Of a DNA stretch of 64,000 nt, positions 11,816 to 21,705 are shown one piece after another (the first letter of the stretch is position 1; each line of letters begins with the position of its first letter). The position numbers were made by a program, and so were the translations under genes. The notes beneath the pieces were generated by a model. That model made no database searches. It saw only the letters and a list, made by a program, of their open reading frames with translations, and was not told the origin of the DNA. Source of the DNA: Littorina saxatilis (taxonomy: Eukaryota > Mollusca > Gastropoda > Littorinimorpha > Littorinidae); contig NC_090255.1 in NCBI RefSeq assembly GCF_037325665.1, forward strand, positions 36,450,045-36,514,044, given 5' to 3'.

Positions 11816-13747
11816 GGGCGGCTGCCAGTTGAAGAGCTGTTCCGCTTCTCTGTCTCTCTGGCTCTGCTGAGACTCTGCCTCCTGCAGGTTCTTCAGCCAG
11901 TCGTCCATGGCCTGCCTGGACTCTGTGGAGTGCTCCACAAGGTCACGCCCGCCGATAATCCGAGGCAGCTGACCTGCTCCTACGTGCTTGACCTTACTGA
12001 ACTTCTTGAAGTTGCAAACCAGCTGCCCCTGCCAACGCATCATGCCTTCCGGGACGTCTGATTGGTCGTCTGTCTGAGTCTTGTGTCGTCCGTTAGTCCC
12101 TGGGCGAACCACCAGGTCTTCAAACTCCACCAAGACAACCGGAGCGTCGATGTTTTCTTTTTCGAAGCGGGGGTTAACCTGCACCTGGTCTTCGATTGGC
12201 TGGCGCGTGGTGAGAAAGCCATGAGGTACGGGACCTGTGTGAGAAACGCTTGGCTCGTGATGTCCGTTCTGAGACTGTGATGGTCTCTCACTTCGCTGAG
12301 AGGAACGAGGCAGTGGGGCTTCAGAACTTGTTGACGCTAAGGGTGCCTCCTCATCACTCATGTCTTCGTTTCTTCTTCTTGAAATGGAAGCGGCTGTTCT
12401 TCCATGGGTCTGAGGTTTTGGAGATGCTGATCTTTTTGAAGTTTCCTTCTCCTGTTCAGGCTCAAATGCAGGAGATTGTGATCTGTTCCTTGGCTGTTTG
12501 CTTCTCGGTTCAGGTACAGGAGAAGGTGATCTATTCTTACGCTTGCTGGTTCTTGGTTCAGGCACGGGGGATGGAGACTTATTCCTGTGTCTGCTGCCTG
12601 TCGTTTTAGGCACAGGAGAAGGGGATCTACTCCTAAGTGTGCCGGTTCTTGACTCAGCAATAGGGGACGGTGATTTGTTGTTACGCTTGCTGCTTCTGGG
12701 TTGAAGTTCAGGGGAAGGCGATCTTGTTGGCTTCTCTTGCTGAGACTTGGGGGGAGCAGGGGAGGGAGACTTCTTGGTGCGTTTCTTGACAAAGTCAAAA
12801 GGATTGTCTTCTTCCTCCTCACTGGACACATCTTGCATCTTACGCTTCTTAGAGGGAGCTGGTTTTCTCATGGACACCACATCATCATCATCATCTTCAT
12901 CGTCCAACAAGAGGACAGGTTTGCTGTCAGGTAGAGCTTCGAATCTCTCCTTCTTGATTTTTGACACTGCAGGCAATTCGCTGTCAAAAAGAACCTCTGA
13001 AGCCATGGTTGAAGAGGTTGGTGGATGAGAAAAGAGTGCACCACTTTCAAGTTTCACAGCAGCTCTGTTTCTACCCCTTGGCATCTGAGAAACTGCCTGC
13101 GATGTCTCTGTGTCAATAATCACTAAAGACTTTGCAGGTGATCTTGACCTTGTCTGACGCTTTGAAGCGGCCGCTGTTTCAGTTGCTTCATTATGAGCTG
13201 CAGGCTCACTGGTACCAACAGCGTCGCAAGATCTTGAAGGGACTGTTGAAGACTCATCAGGAAACGTAGGCTCCTCTTTGATGCTTTGCACAGTCGCGGA
13301 AGAGCTTGACCTTCCTCCCTTTTGTCCTTGACCTTTGACTTTAGGTGTCTCTTCCGTCAGACTCTCGGGCACTGTGAAAACTTCACCGCTCTTTATTGTC
13401 ATACTTGGTCCGCTCTTGCCTGGTTGACTTTCACCGAAACCTGCAACTTCTCTTCCAGAACTGTCACCATGCTTCACTGGTACTGTCGCATTTCTACCAC
13501 CTGTAAGTGTAACAGCACCCGGTTTTCTGAACGGCGCTTGATGACTGGCTTGACTGCCGATGTTGAGAGCTTGGGACGCTAGACTTCCCATCTGCGTGAG
13601 ACTCTGGGAGGGCAGGGGCATCGAGAGGAGATGGCCGCTTTCTTTGTCGGCGTTGCAGTAATCTTCGGTGGAGCAGTAGAGAACAGCATAGCCCACCTCC
13701 GCGTCTTGAACCATGTGCTTGTCTTTCTTCTGGAGGAAAGTCTTAAC
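11762..13747 (-). CDS. NBN: NBN coding exon 2 (end of BRCT2, linker, MRE11 and ATM motifs, stop)
   Basis: Starts after a tgtgttttag acceptor with VKTFLQKKDKH, which completes BRCT2 (VGYAVLYCSTEDYC corresponds to human IGLAVIFMTTKNYC), and runs 1986 bp without interruption to TAG. The long linker is S/T/P-rich with an acidic run (DDEDDDDDVV) and SSEEEEDNPFDFVKK. The last 18 codons including the stop are the first of three tandem near-copies, two of which lie beyond the stop. Confidence 0.95.
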   Translation of the reverse strand, partial: VKTFLQKKDKHMVQDAEVGYAVLYCSTEDYCNADKESGHLLSMPLPSQSLTQMGSLASQALNIGSQASHQAPFRKPGAVTLTGGRNATVPVKHGDSSGREVAGFGESQPGKSGPSMTIKSGEVFTVPESLTEETPKVKGQGQKGGRSSSSATVQSIKEEPTFPDESSTVPSRSCDAVGTSEPAAHNEATETAAASKRQTRSRSPAKSLVIIDTETSQAVSQMPRGRNRAAVKLESGALFSHPPTSSTMASEVLFDSELPAVSKIKKERFEALPDSKPVLLLDDEDDDDDVVSMRKPAPSKKRKMQDVSSEEEEDNPFDFVKKRTKKSPSPAPPKSQQEKPTRSPSPELQPRSSKRNNKSPSPIAESRTGTLRSRSPSPVPKTTGSRHRNKSPSPVPEPRTSKRKNRSPSPVPEPRSKQPRNRSQSPAFEPEQEKETSKRSASPKPQTHGRTAASISRRRNEDMSDEEAPLASTSSEAPLPRSSQRSERPSQSQNGHHEPSVSHTGPVPHGFLTTRQPIEDQVQVNPRFEKENIDAPVVLVEFEDLVVRPGTNGRHKTQTDDQSDVPEGMMRWQGQLVCNFKKFSKVKHVGAGQLPRIIGGRDLVEHSTESRQAMDDWLKNLQEAESQQSQRDREAEQLFNWQPPSRAKTSTSSKAGSRSRR

Positions 13748-14340
13748 CTAAAACACAGGAGACAAAAAGTATGGTCAGAGTGATTAATCCATCATCCATG
13801 TATACTTTTATTTATTTATATGGGAGATTTATATAGCGCTTTATATTTTAATTTCTGCCGTGTGAGATGGAATTTTTTTTCACAATATATCACGCATTCA
13901 CATCGGCCAGTAAATCTCAAGCCATTACGGCGAATATTTACTTTTCACAGCCTATTATTCCCAGTCACACGGGTATTTGGTGGACATTTTTTATCTATGC
14001 CTACACAATTTTGCCAGGAAAGACCCTTTTGTCAATCGTGGGATCTTTAACGTGCACACCCCAATGTAATGTACACGAAGGGACCTCGGTTTTCCGTCTC
14101 ATCCGAAAGACTAGCACTTGAACCCACCACCTGGGCTAGGAAAGGAGGAAGAAAATTGCTAACGCCCCGACCCAGGGTCGAACTCACAACCTCTCGCTTC
14201 CGAGGTAAGTGCACTTACCACTCGGCCACCCAGTCCCTATACAGCTTTACCCATTTAGAAAGTGAGTACCAATAGAATTGGACAAAATGTATTGAAACAC
14301 AATGTGTTTTCTCTACAGGCTCTAGCACAGTCATTGTCAG

Positions 14341-14374
<34 letters not shown>

Positions 14375-17110
14375 ACTCTTATTTTAAATAAAGTATATTA
14401 CCGGTGAGGGGAAAAGCTGCTTTTCCATCCAGAGGTTGTAGAATGGTGCAAGATCCAAACAGTTTTTGAGACTATCATACTCATAGTATCAGGTAGTTTC
14501 AGTTCACTTTCATCAGGCTAATTTAGTAAGTAGCAACTAGCATTTTGTACAACTAAAAATATGGGTTGTGGATATATATATATATCCACGGGTCCGTGTC
14601 TCTAGTCCCCAGGCTATATCCACGTCACTGACGTCATCGTCGCATGGCCCGAAGCCTCGCGTTGGCACTTTATTTAGCGCCATAATGTTTTTACCACGAC
14701 ACAATCAAGTCTTTTGACAACCTGTAAACTAAACTGAAAGCCTTTCAGGATCGTGCACTCAAGTGCAACTTTCAAAACGTTCGTCGACATCGATAGCAGT
14801 CATCAGGAATATCGCACAAAATATAGATTCCTATTATCCCCTAATGGGCATGTTGTCTCCGCAGGTCAGACGGTAGTGAATTGCCAAACAGCCCATGAGA
14901 TGTCCAGTTCAAGCCTGGACCTTGTTTTTTTTTCCTTTAAAACAAATTAAAAATTTGTTGACCTATTTTTTCCCCCTCTAAACTTACCTTTCTTTTATTT
15001 TGCTCGACCCTTCTTTTCTCCAAAGCATTTTGTTGATAGAACTGAGATTGCAACAAAAAAGCTCACGAGAGGGGACTGCAATTTTCACCGGTCACAACAG
15101 TACGTAAGACGGCAGCCGGCTTTGTTTACATTTAATCACATAAACTCCCCTCTCCTTCCCTACAAAGTGCTGCTGCTCGAACTTTGGACCCTGTATTCCA
15201 CTCATGGAGTCTAACTCGTTATTTAAAAAGAAATTTGACTTTTAAAATTTGACAGCTGACGTCCTGGTCATGACAGTGAAGTACCCAACCGAAAGCAGGA
15301 AAATATAAGGCGAGAGTAGTGTCCCTTTAGTACGATGACCACAGTGACGTGAATCCAGGTTTCCCAATTGCTTCGTTTCCGGCCGATTTATGTGGAGCAC
15401 GTGATGCGCACAAAAAATATTGGCGGTCTAGAAGTGTCGTCTGCGCAATGATCGCGGCGGCGCCCGCGGCTTTCTTGACCGCCAAGGACGACCGCGCACG
15501 TTGTGATACGTCATTCGTTAGACCTCAATATGGCATTGAGTCTAGAGACATGGACCCGTGGATATAGCCACAGCCAAAAATATGTTTTCCTACTCTCCCC
15601 CTCATCCTCCTTGTCTGTGCAACCACACACATAGTGACACACACACACACATAGTGACACACACACACACACACATACCGGTAGTGACACACACACACAT
15701 AGTGACACACACACACACACACATAGTGACACACACACATAGTGACACACACACATAGTGACACACACACACACATAGTGACACACATAGTGACACACAC
15801 ACACACACATAGTGACACACACACATAGTGACACACACACACATAGTGACACACACACATAGTGACACACACACACACATAGTGACACACACACCCACAT
15901 AGTGACACACACACACACATAGTGACACACACACACACATAGTGACAGGCACACACACATAGTGACACACACACACACATAGTGACACACACACACACAT
16001 AGTGACACACACACACATAGTGACACACACACACATATTGACACACACATATTGACACACACATATTGACACACACATAGTGACACACACACATAGTGAC
16101 ACACACACATAGTGACACACACACACTCTCTCTCTCTTTCACTCTCAAAATCCTCTCAACTATCATCAACCTTTCACTACCCCAACTCCAAACAAAATGC
16201 TGATTAAACAGTGATTCAAAAATTAAAGTTAAAGTTAAACTGCAACACATACTTTTTCAACCCAATCTTTCTGTGCCTTGCTGGTGACCTCCCCTGGCGT
16301 TGGATTCATCACCACTGTCTTGTCCTCGAGGAAGCCCTCAAGGTCAGCTGTTTTGGGGTCATCGGACAAAATGGGCACCCCTCCGCCAAGTTCCACGGCC
16401 ATGCTGATTTTCTTGAACTGCTTCTCGCACAGAAAGTAGAACGTCATTCCAAGAAAAATGGTTGACCGCTCTGCTGTTGGTTGAAAAGACACACCAGGGC
16501 CGACCAATCGTTCCGTCACGGATGGTAGATATTTCTGTGGATCAGGTTTAGCTCCTTTTTCTCCATCATTCAGATATTTCACAAGGTCACGCAGGTAGTT
16601 GACAGTGACGATTGGTTTCTGTGCAATGAGCGCACAGACAGTTTTGATTGTCACTGTGATAGTTTTCATGATGAGAACACTGCAGTCCTTTCTCCAGTCG
16701 TTGGAGACATGGCCTCCGACCTGACACACGAGTGATCGCACGCCTTTTTTGTCCGCACCATCCAGACATGACGTGGTTACAACGAAAGGTTTATACACAA
16801 CTCGATGTACAGATTTTGGAGTCCCGAGACGGATTTCATCTCCAGTCCGCAGCACTTTCTCTCCTTTGACTTTCACATTGTTGACAAAAGTACCGAATTT
16901 GGAAAGGTCTTTGAGAATGATCGCAGCTGGCTTGCCGAGGTTGGTAACGTTAGATTCTGGGTGGATGACTTGCAGAGAGGCATGTTTGCGACTTACACTC
17001 TGGTCATTTTCGATCACGATGTCACAGTCACGTCTGCCAAGAACGTACTCCTTTCCTGGCAATATGACAAACTTTCTGCCTTCGTCGGCAACGCACTGAC
17101 AATACCACAT
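11762..17110 (-). CDS. NBN: NBN (nibrin), two coding exons, complete
   Basis: Nibrin is the regulatory subunit of the nuclear MRE11-RAD50-NBN complex, which senses DNA double-strand breaks and activates ATM. Joining 17110..16253 to 13747..11762 gives 947 aa in one frame; human is 754 aa. Seen in the protein: an FHA domain (about 1-105) with GRRDCD at 25-30, SRKHA at 40-44 and KFGTFVNN at 71-78; tandem BRCT domains (about 107-320), the second crossing the splice; a long low-complexity linker with acidic stretches; a seven-unit SPSP array (613-730); the MRE11-binding motif NFKKFSKVK followed by GAGQLPRIIGG (from 865); and a C-terminal acidic and aromatic EQLFNW (922-927) where the human ATM-binding motif lies. 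An in-frame TGA three codons upstream fixes the start. The intron has gtatgt and ag ends. The gene is head to head with EIF2B4. Identity is near certain from both ends matching human. Confidence 0.96.
12410..12772 (-). repeat. NBN: In-frame 48-bp repeat array coding SPSP units in NBN
   Basis: S-P-S-P (or SQSP / SASP) recurs at protein residues 613, 629, 645, 661, 677, 693, 709 and 726, an exact 16-residue period over seven steps with basic residues between (RTSKRKN, SRHRNK). Units such as SPSPVPEPR are nearly identical, so the array expanded by tandem duplication of 48 bp and stayed in frame. Confidence 0.9.
13804..14237 (-). mobile_element. tRNA-derived SINE in NBN intron
   Basis: Close to the 6822 copy: AGCGCTTTATA at left, same body (ACGTGCACACCCCAATGTA), tRNA-like head at right (box B GTTCGACCC, minus strand). 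Confidence 0.8.
14564..15575. mobile_element. Mutator-like inverted-repeat element, 9-bp target duplication, in NBN intron
   Basis: AAAAATATG flanks both sides (14555-14563 and 15576-15584). Termini are GGTTGTGGATATA and TATAGCCACAGCC; the inverted repeat continues through CCACGGGTCC and GTCTCTAG. No transposase is seen in the 1.0-kb interior. A 9-bp duplication fits Mutator-like elements. Confidence 0.75.
15628..16125 (+). repeat. CA-rich minisatellite with ATAGTGA punctuation
   Basis: CA runs of 8-14 bp separated by CATAGTGA (or CATATTGA) about 27 times. Confidence 0.9.
16253..17110 (-). CDS. NBN: NBN coding exon 1 (FHA, BRCT1, start of BRCT2)
   Basis: Encodes residues 1-286, from MWYCQCVADEG to DWVEK, and ends in phase 0 at a gtatgt donor. 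It holds the phosphopeptide-binding FHA core (R26, S40, R41 and H43 in the positions of the human binding residues) and BRCT1 with TVTIKTVCALI. Human NBN splits this region over several exons, so a single 858-bp exon is a compact arrangement. Confidence 0.95.
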
Positions 17111-17240
17111 CTTTCTTCAGTGTTTACTGAATCGCTCAAATCAAAAGAAGAGCTCTAAAAATCCATTCTTACGGAAGTTGTCGATTCCGCGCGTCCAAGG
17201 TAGATAACTCTCAGAGACAAGACATAGCACTTCCGGTCTG
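17111..17240. promoter_or_regulatory. Probable bidirectional promoter NBN / EIF2B4
   Basis: This short gap separates the NBN start codon (minus) from the inferred EIF2B4 first exon (plus). It contains CACTTCCGG (17228-17236, an ETS/GABP-type site read on the other strand), CGGAAGT (17172-17178, a second ETS-like core) and TTCCGCGC (17185-17192, E2F-like). No TATA box is evident. ETS and E2F sites are typical of bidirectional housekeeping promoters; transcription start sites are not known. Confidence 0.65.
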
Positions 17241-17297
17241 ATGAAATTGAAAGAAGATTGTGCAAATATTGTGACTACTTCAAGTAATTTAACGAAT
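17241..17297 (+). other. EIF2B4: Inferred EIF2B4 5' UTR exon with possible uORF
   Basis: The sequence ends at a consensus donor (ACGAAT then gtaagt, 17298) and the next good acceptor is ctctgttcacag at 18443. The frame that would enter the EIF2B4 start has a TAA in this exon, so the exon would be non-coding for the main protein. An ATG at 17241 opens a short reading frame that stops at 18464, 17 nt before the main ATG. The true 5' end is unknown. Confidence 0.5.
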
Positions 17298-17763
17298 GTA
17301 AGTGCTCAGTTTGTGTGTAGTTTCTGTTTAATTTTTTTATTTCAGGAGTTCGGGTATCAGTGGGTACCTAAGCGCAGCCTGCATGTTTGACACCTTAAAT
17401 AAACACATGGTTGTGTTGTGTTAAATTCCAGTTACACTGACTAACACTAACAGTTACACATTTACTTTCTTAATTATTCTACGAAGTCTGCTCGTGCATA
17501 TTGCATACATCCCATAAGTAGCAAAATGGAAAAACAGACTGAATTTGGTATTTGGTTGTTTTAAGTTTAACTATGAGTATGATCATTTACACTCACATAT
17601 ATGTGCAGAACACACACACACAGAATGACACAAACGTGTGTGTGGTGACAGCCGTGTTGTAAGCACATAAGATGACAAGACGGTGCTCACACATAATTAT
17701 TCGTCTGGGGCAGGCCCGGATTCTTGTACTCTGACGAGCACAGAATACACACAAATTTATATT

Positions 17764-18036
17764 AATCAATCAATCAATCAATATGAGGCTTATATCGCGC
17801 GTATTCCGTGGGTACAGTTCTAACTCTAAGCGCAGGGATTTATTTTATTTAAAAAAAAAAATTATGCAATTTATATCGCGCACATATTCAAGGCGCAGGG
17901 ATTTATTTATGCCGTGTGAGATGGAATTTTTTTTACACAATACATCACGCATTCAAATCACATCGGCCAGCAGATCGCAGCCATTTCGGCGCATATGCTA
18001 CTTTTCACGGCCTATTATTCCAAGTCACACGGGTAT
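17764..18036 (-). mobile_element. SINE with ATTG tail, head-truncated, in EIF2B4 leader intron
   Basis: ATCA run then ATATGAGGCTTATATCGCGC and GCCGTGTGAGATGG; stops at CAAGTCACACGGG. Confidence 0.75.
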
Positions 18037-18481
18037 ATATATGTACTTGCACTACGACCGGTGCTTGGAGTCGGACTATATGAATTATGATGCTAATTAA
18101 GTTCCCACAGGGACGGTACATTACTGTATACATACCTGTCTCAACTCTCATGCATACTTCTAGATCTGAACTTTTCTTGTCGGTGGTAGTCAAATGCAGT
18201 GAGGTAACATTGTAACTCGCTGCTGCGCGGCTCAACACGCTCACTGGGGAAAATGGGAATTGTTTCCCTTATCTTATTCGGGGAATCGACAGTCATCACA
18301 TGAATGTATGCAGAGAATAAAAATTCCGAGTGTACAGAAAGAGTCTGATGTTTCTGAGGTCTGAATTATTCAAACTTTTAAGTATAAGGATAAAATTCCA
18401 AGACTGTCTTGTCTAATTCTACTCTGCCCAACTCTGTTCACAGTTAAACCAGCAGTCTTCTTAACACTTACTGACGAAGAA

Positions 18482-18871
18482 ATGGAGCCTGACAAGAGTG
18501 AAAACGAGGCCACAGCCAAGGACGGCATGCCGAGTCCACAGCCTCAGCAAGCCAAGGGCAGCGCAAAGAAACCAAAGAAACCCAAAGCAAAACCAGAACA
18601 GGTCACACCTCCAGCGGATAAGGCTGCCGCAGCGGAAGGAGGATCTACGGCTCAGACTCCGAAATCCAAACAGAAAGGTGACAAACCTGCAAGTGCTAAG
18701 AAGCAAAAAGCAGAAAAGAAGGTTGAAGGGCAAGCACAAGGTCAAGCTGAAGTCCAAGGCCAGGCCAAGATCCAAGGTCAAGGCCAAGGTGAAGGTCAAG
18801 TGGAAGGGGAGGCAGCAGCAGCACCCAAGAAAAGCAATGCTGAGCTGAAAGCAGAGAGACGAGCTATACAG
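18482..18871 (+). CDS. EIF2B4: EIF2B4 coding exon 1
   Basis: 130 codons, phase 0 at the end, MEPDKSENEATAKDG to KAERRAIQ. Lys/Gln-rich, with a short internal repeat of QGQA / VQGQ type (about residues 80-107). It is preceded by an acceptor at 18443, and no earlier in-frame ATG is available, which fixes this start. Confidence 0.9.
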
Positions 18872-21416
18872 GTAATCAGTGATTGACTGAATTTTGGTTG
18901 AGTGAGTGTGTGCAATTTAGCCAAAATCCAAACCGTTTGAAGTTTAATATTAATCTTGGTATATGAAGTGCACACGACCATTAATTGTTGTATGGACTTC
19001 GGTTTGGGTAGAAGATACTTGTGTTTAAAGATATAAATCATATATCATATATATACGACACTGATAGCAATAGGTCAACTTCATGATTTCAGAATTCCAG
19101 CATGCATGTCAACGTGAATGTTGCCAGTTAAGTATGTGTTCAACCGATCTTTGTGAAAAGACAATAACATCTCTGAAACTTCTTGGTCATGTGCTGGAGC
19201 TGAAGTGAGTTTTTGTTAGCAGACCGGCACTCTAAAATAACATTTCCAGTGTAACCGGAGCCCTAGCGGGTCCGTATCCCCATTGAGAGTTCGCAGGGGG
19301 AGGCTGAAGATTGCCAAGGAGAGCAACTATCTTCACTTTACTCTGGCCCTATGTAATGTTGCACAATCAGTTAGTCTATGTCTGGCGTTGTGTTCAAATC
19401 CATGTGCCTACATTACTGGCTGACCTCGGTATTCAGAGGAAACCCTGTGTGTTTCTTAGTGTGCTAGATTGTGTGTTACAAGAATATTGTGGTGTGTGTT
19501 TTGGATGCTAGAATTCGCTACATACAGTTTTAACAACACATATTTACGGTACAACTGTCAAGGTGAGGCAGAAGTTACAACACATGACGTAAGAGCAAGC
19601 TCACACACTTACGTTCTGTCACCAACACACGCATGTTCACGCTCACACCTCCTGTACGTACAGTGCTATTCACTATAACTCATCAGAAAACAGTTACAAG
19701 GTTTTATTTACACTATAGCGAACATTAGCAATTTAGAAACCAATCAAACAAAGCATCAAATCATCCGAACAATCCTAAATCGTACCTAGCGTTAGCTACC
19801 CAACTAGCTGGTATACCTACAACTATTTACGAATGCCCTAAACTATTTCCTTTCTGCCCTGTTCCACACGGACAGACAGACAGACAGACAGACACGTCAA
19901 CAACTCTGCCCCTGAACGGACATGCGAATCAACAAGACATGCTGTGCTTTCCAGCACGAGCAGACAAACGAATATAAACAGATAGCAGCTAGGGGTCCCC
20001 ACAGACGTCCCTCCTCATGCGTCCTGGGACCCCCACTTTCATTTTTTAGAGGGTTCATGGACCCCCACAGCAGAGGGTCCTAAGGGTCCAAAAGCCGATA
20101 AGTCTCAGTGTACTTATAAAACATTGTGGTCACGTATTGTGTACTGTGAAGTGTCTTCTTCTTTGGAATATTTTAGGTGGACATGACCATCCAGGACCCG
20201 CTCTTTTAAAGTTTAGTGCGTCCCGGCACCCCCTCCATACATTTCTAGAACGTGTTTTCGGCTTCTAGTGCGTATAGAACGCAGGGACGCGCTCTATGGG
20301 GAGCCCTGAGATAGAGACTTGATGCGCTTCTCAGCACGAGCAGAGGAACAAACATGTATGCAAGTACAGACATGCTGTGCTTTTCAGCACGAGCGAACGA
20401 ACAAATAGACAGACATAGATTTGCTGCGCTTCTCAGCACAAGCAGACGAACGATCAAGCAAGTACAGACATGCTGCGCTTTTCAACACGAGTAAACGAAA
20501 AGAGGTAAACTGAGAGTAAAAGTGAGCGTGCACGCTTTTCAGCACAACATTACTACTCCAGAAGGAGAGTGAGCGCACTGTTCAGTGTACTGCTCCTGAA
20601 ACTTGCTGAGCTGACCAAAGACTACACTTTGTGACCGCTGCTGGCTGGCAGTAAGGATAACAAGAGGGAAGGTGGGGGTGACTGAGTGCCTGCAACTCTG
20701 GGCTAGTTGGGCTCTCCCGCTACACTAGTACAGAACCAGTTATTTTTCAGAGAAATTTGCAGACTGGCACTTTAAAATAACATTTTTAGTACAGAACCAG
20801 TTATTTTTCAGAGAAATTTGCTCAGAAACGTCTTGGAGCTTAATTTAATATTTTGTTGCAGACTGGCACTTTAACACTTTCTACCCCACCTATGTTGACC
20901 AAGTTTTTTTTAGCCGAGACCAGCTGTGCTGCAGCAGGTCACTTAGAATTGTAGTAACTGTGTAGAAACTGTGTATCAACACGCTGGAAGACAGGCGTTA
21001 GATCGACGTTACAGGAAGCGACTGAAGTGACTGTATGTACGGATATATCCGTATAAAGGCAAATAGAGCCATATGAGTGGGTACAGATATCCGTACCTGG
21101 GAGACAATGAGTTAAGGAGCTTGTGTGTTTGATTTTATTGATCGTGAATGACTTTTTTCAGGAAGCACAGAGGGCGGCAAAAGCAGCCCAAAAAGCAGGC
21201 GGGCAACCAGGACGTAAGTGGATAACAGTTACTGCTTTATTTGTGCTTTAGTGCAAGAGGAACTAAATATGAAATATTTCGAAAACTTGTCATGTGTGCC
21301 CTGTGTATACAACTACAAGAATGCACTCACAGTCACAAACAGACAGAAACACAGACAAATACTTTAGAGATAGGCAAACTCTTCCTGTCTGTCTTAATTT
21401 GTTGTCGCTGCCCCCA

Positions 21417-21475
<59 letters not shown>

Positions 21476-21619
21476 ATCTCTCGCTCTCTCCTCCGAAAAC
21501 GGCGTATGGCTGCCTAAATGGCGGGGTAAAAAAACGGTCATACACGTAAAATTCCACTTGTGCAAAAAACACGGGTGTACGTGGGAGTTTCAGCCCACGA
21601 ACGCAGAAGAAGAAGAAGA

Positions 21620-21705
<86 letters not shown>

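Larger units (their letters stand above)
13748..16252 (-). other. NBN intron with SINE, Mutator-like element and minisatellite
   Basis: Intron of 2.5 kb. In order on the plus strand it holds a reverse SINE (13804-14237), a poly-C run (14344-14372), a 1.0-kb inverted-repeat element (14564-15575) and a CA-rich minisatellite (15628-16125) that ends about 125 bp from the donor. Confidence 0.85.
18872..21161 (+). other. EIF2B4 intron 1 (coding exons 1-2)
   Basis: Contains the hairpin repeat, a CAGA run (19872-19893), two copies of a 50-bp phrase with AGTACAGAACCAGTTATTTT (20727, 20789), and a possible TTAA element. Confidence 0.7.

Noticed and set aside
12040-12831. Overlapping open frames inside NBN exon 2
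   Set aside because: Shadow frames of the low-complexity NBN coding sequence, which alone has homology at both ends.
15511-16250. Long Cys/Val/His open frames on the minus strand
   Set aside because: Translation of the CA minisatellite; no non-repeat coding content.
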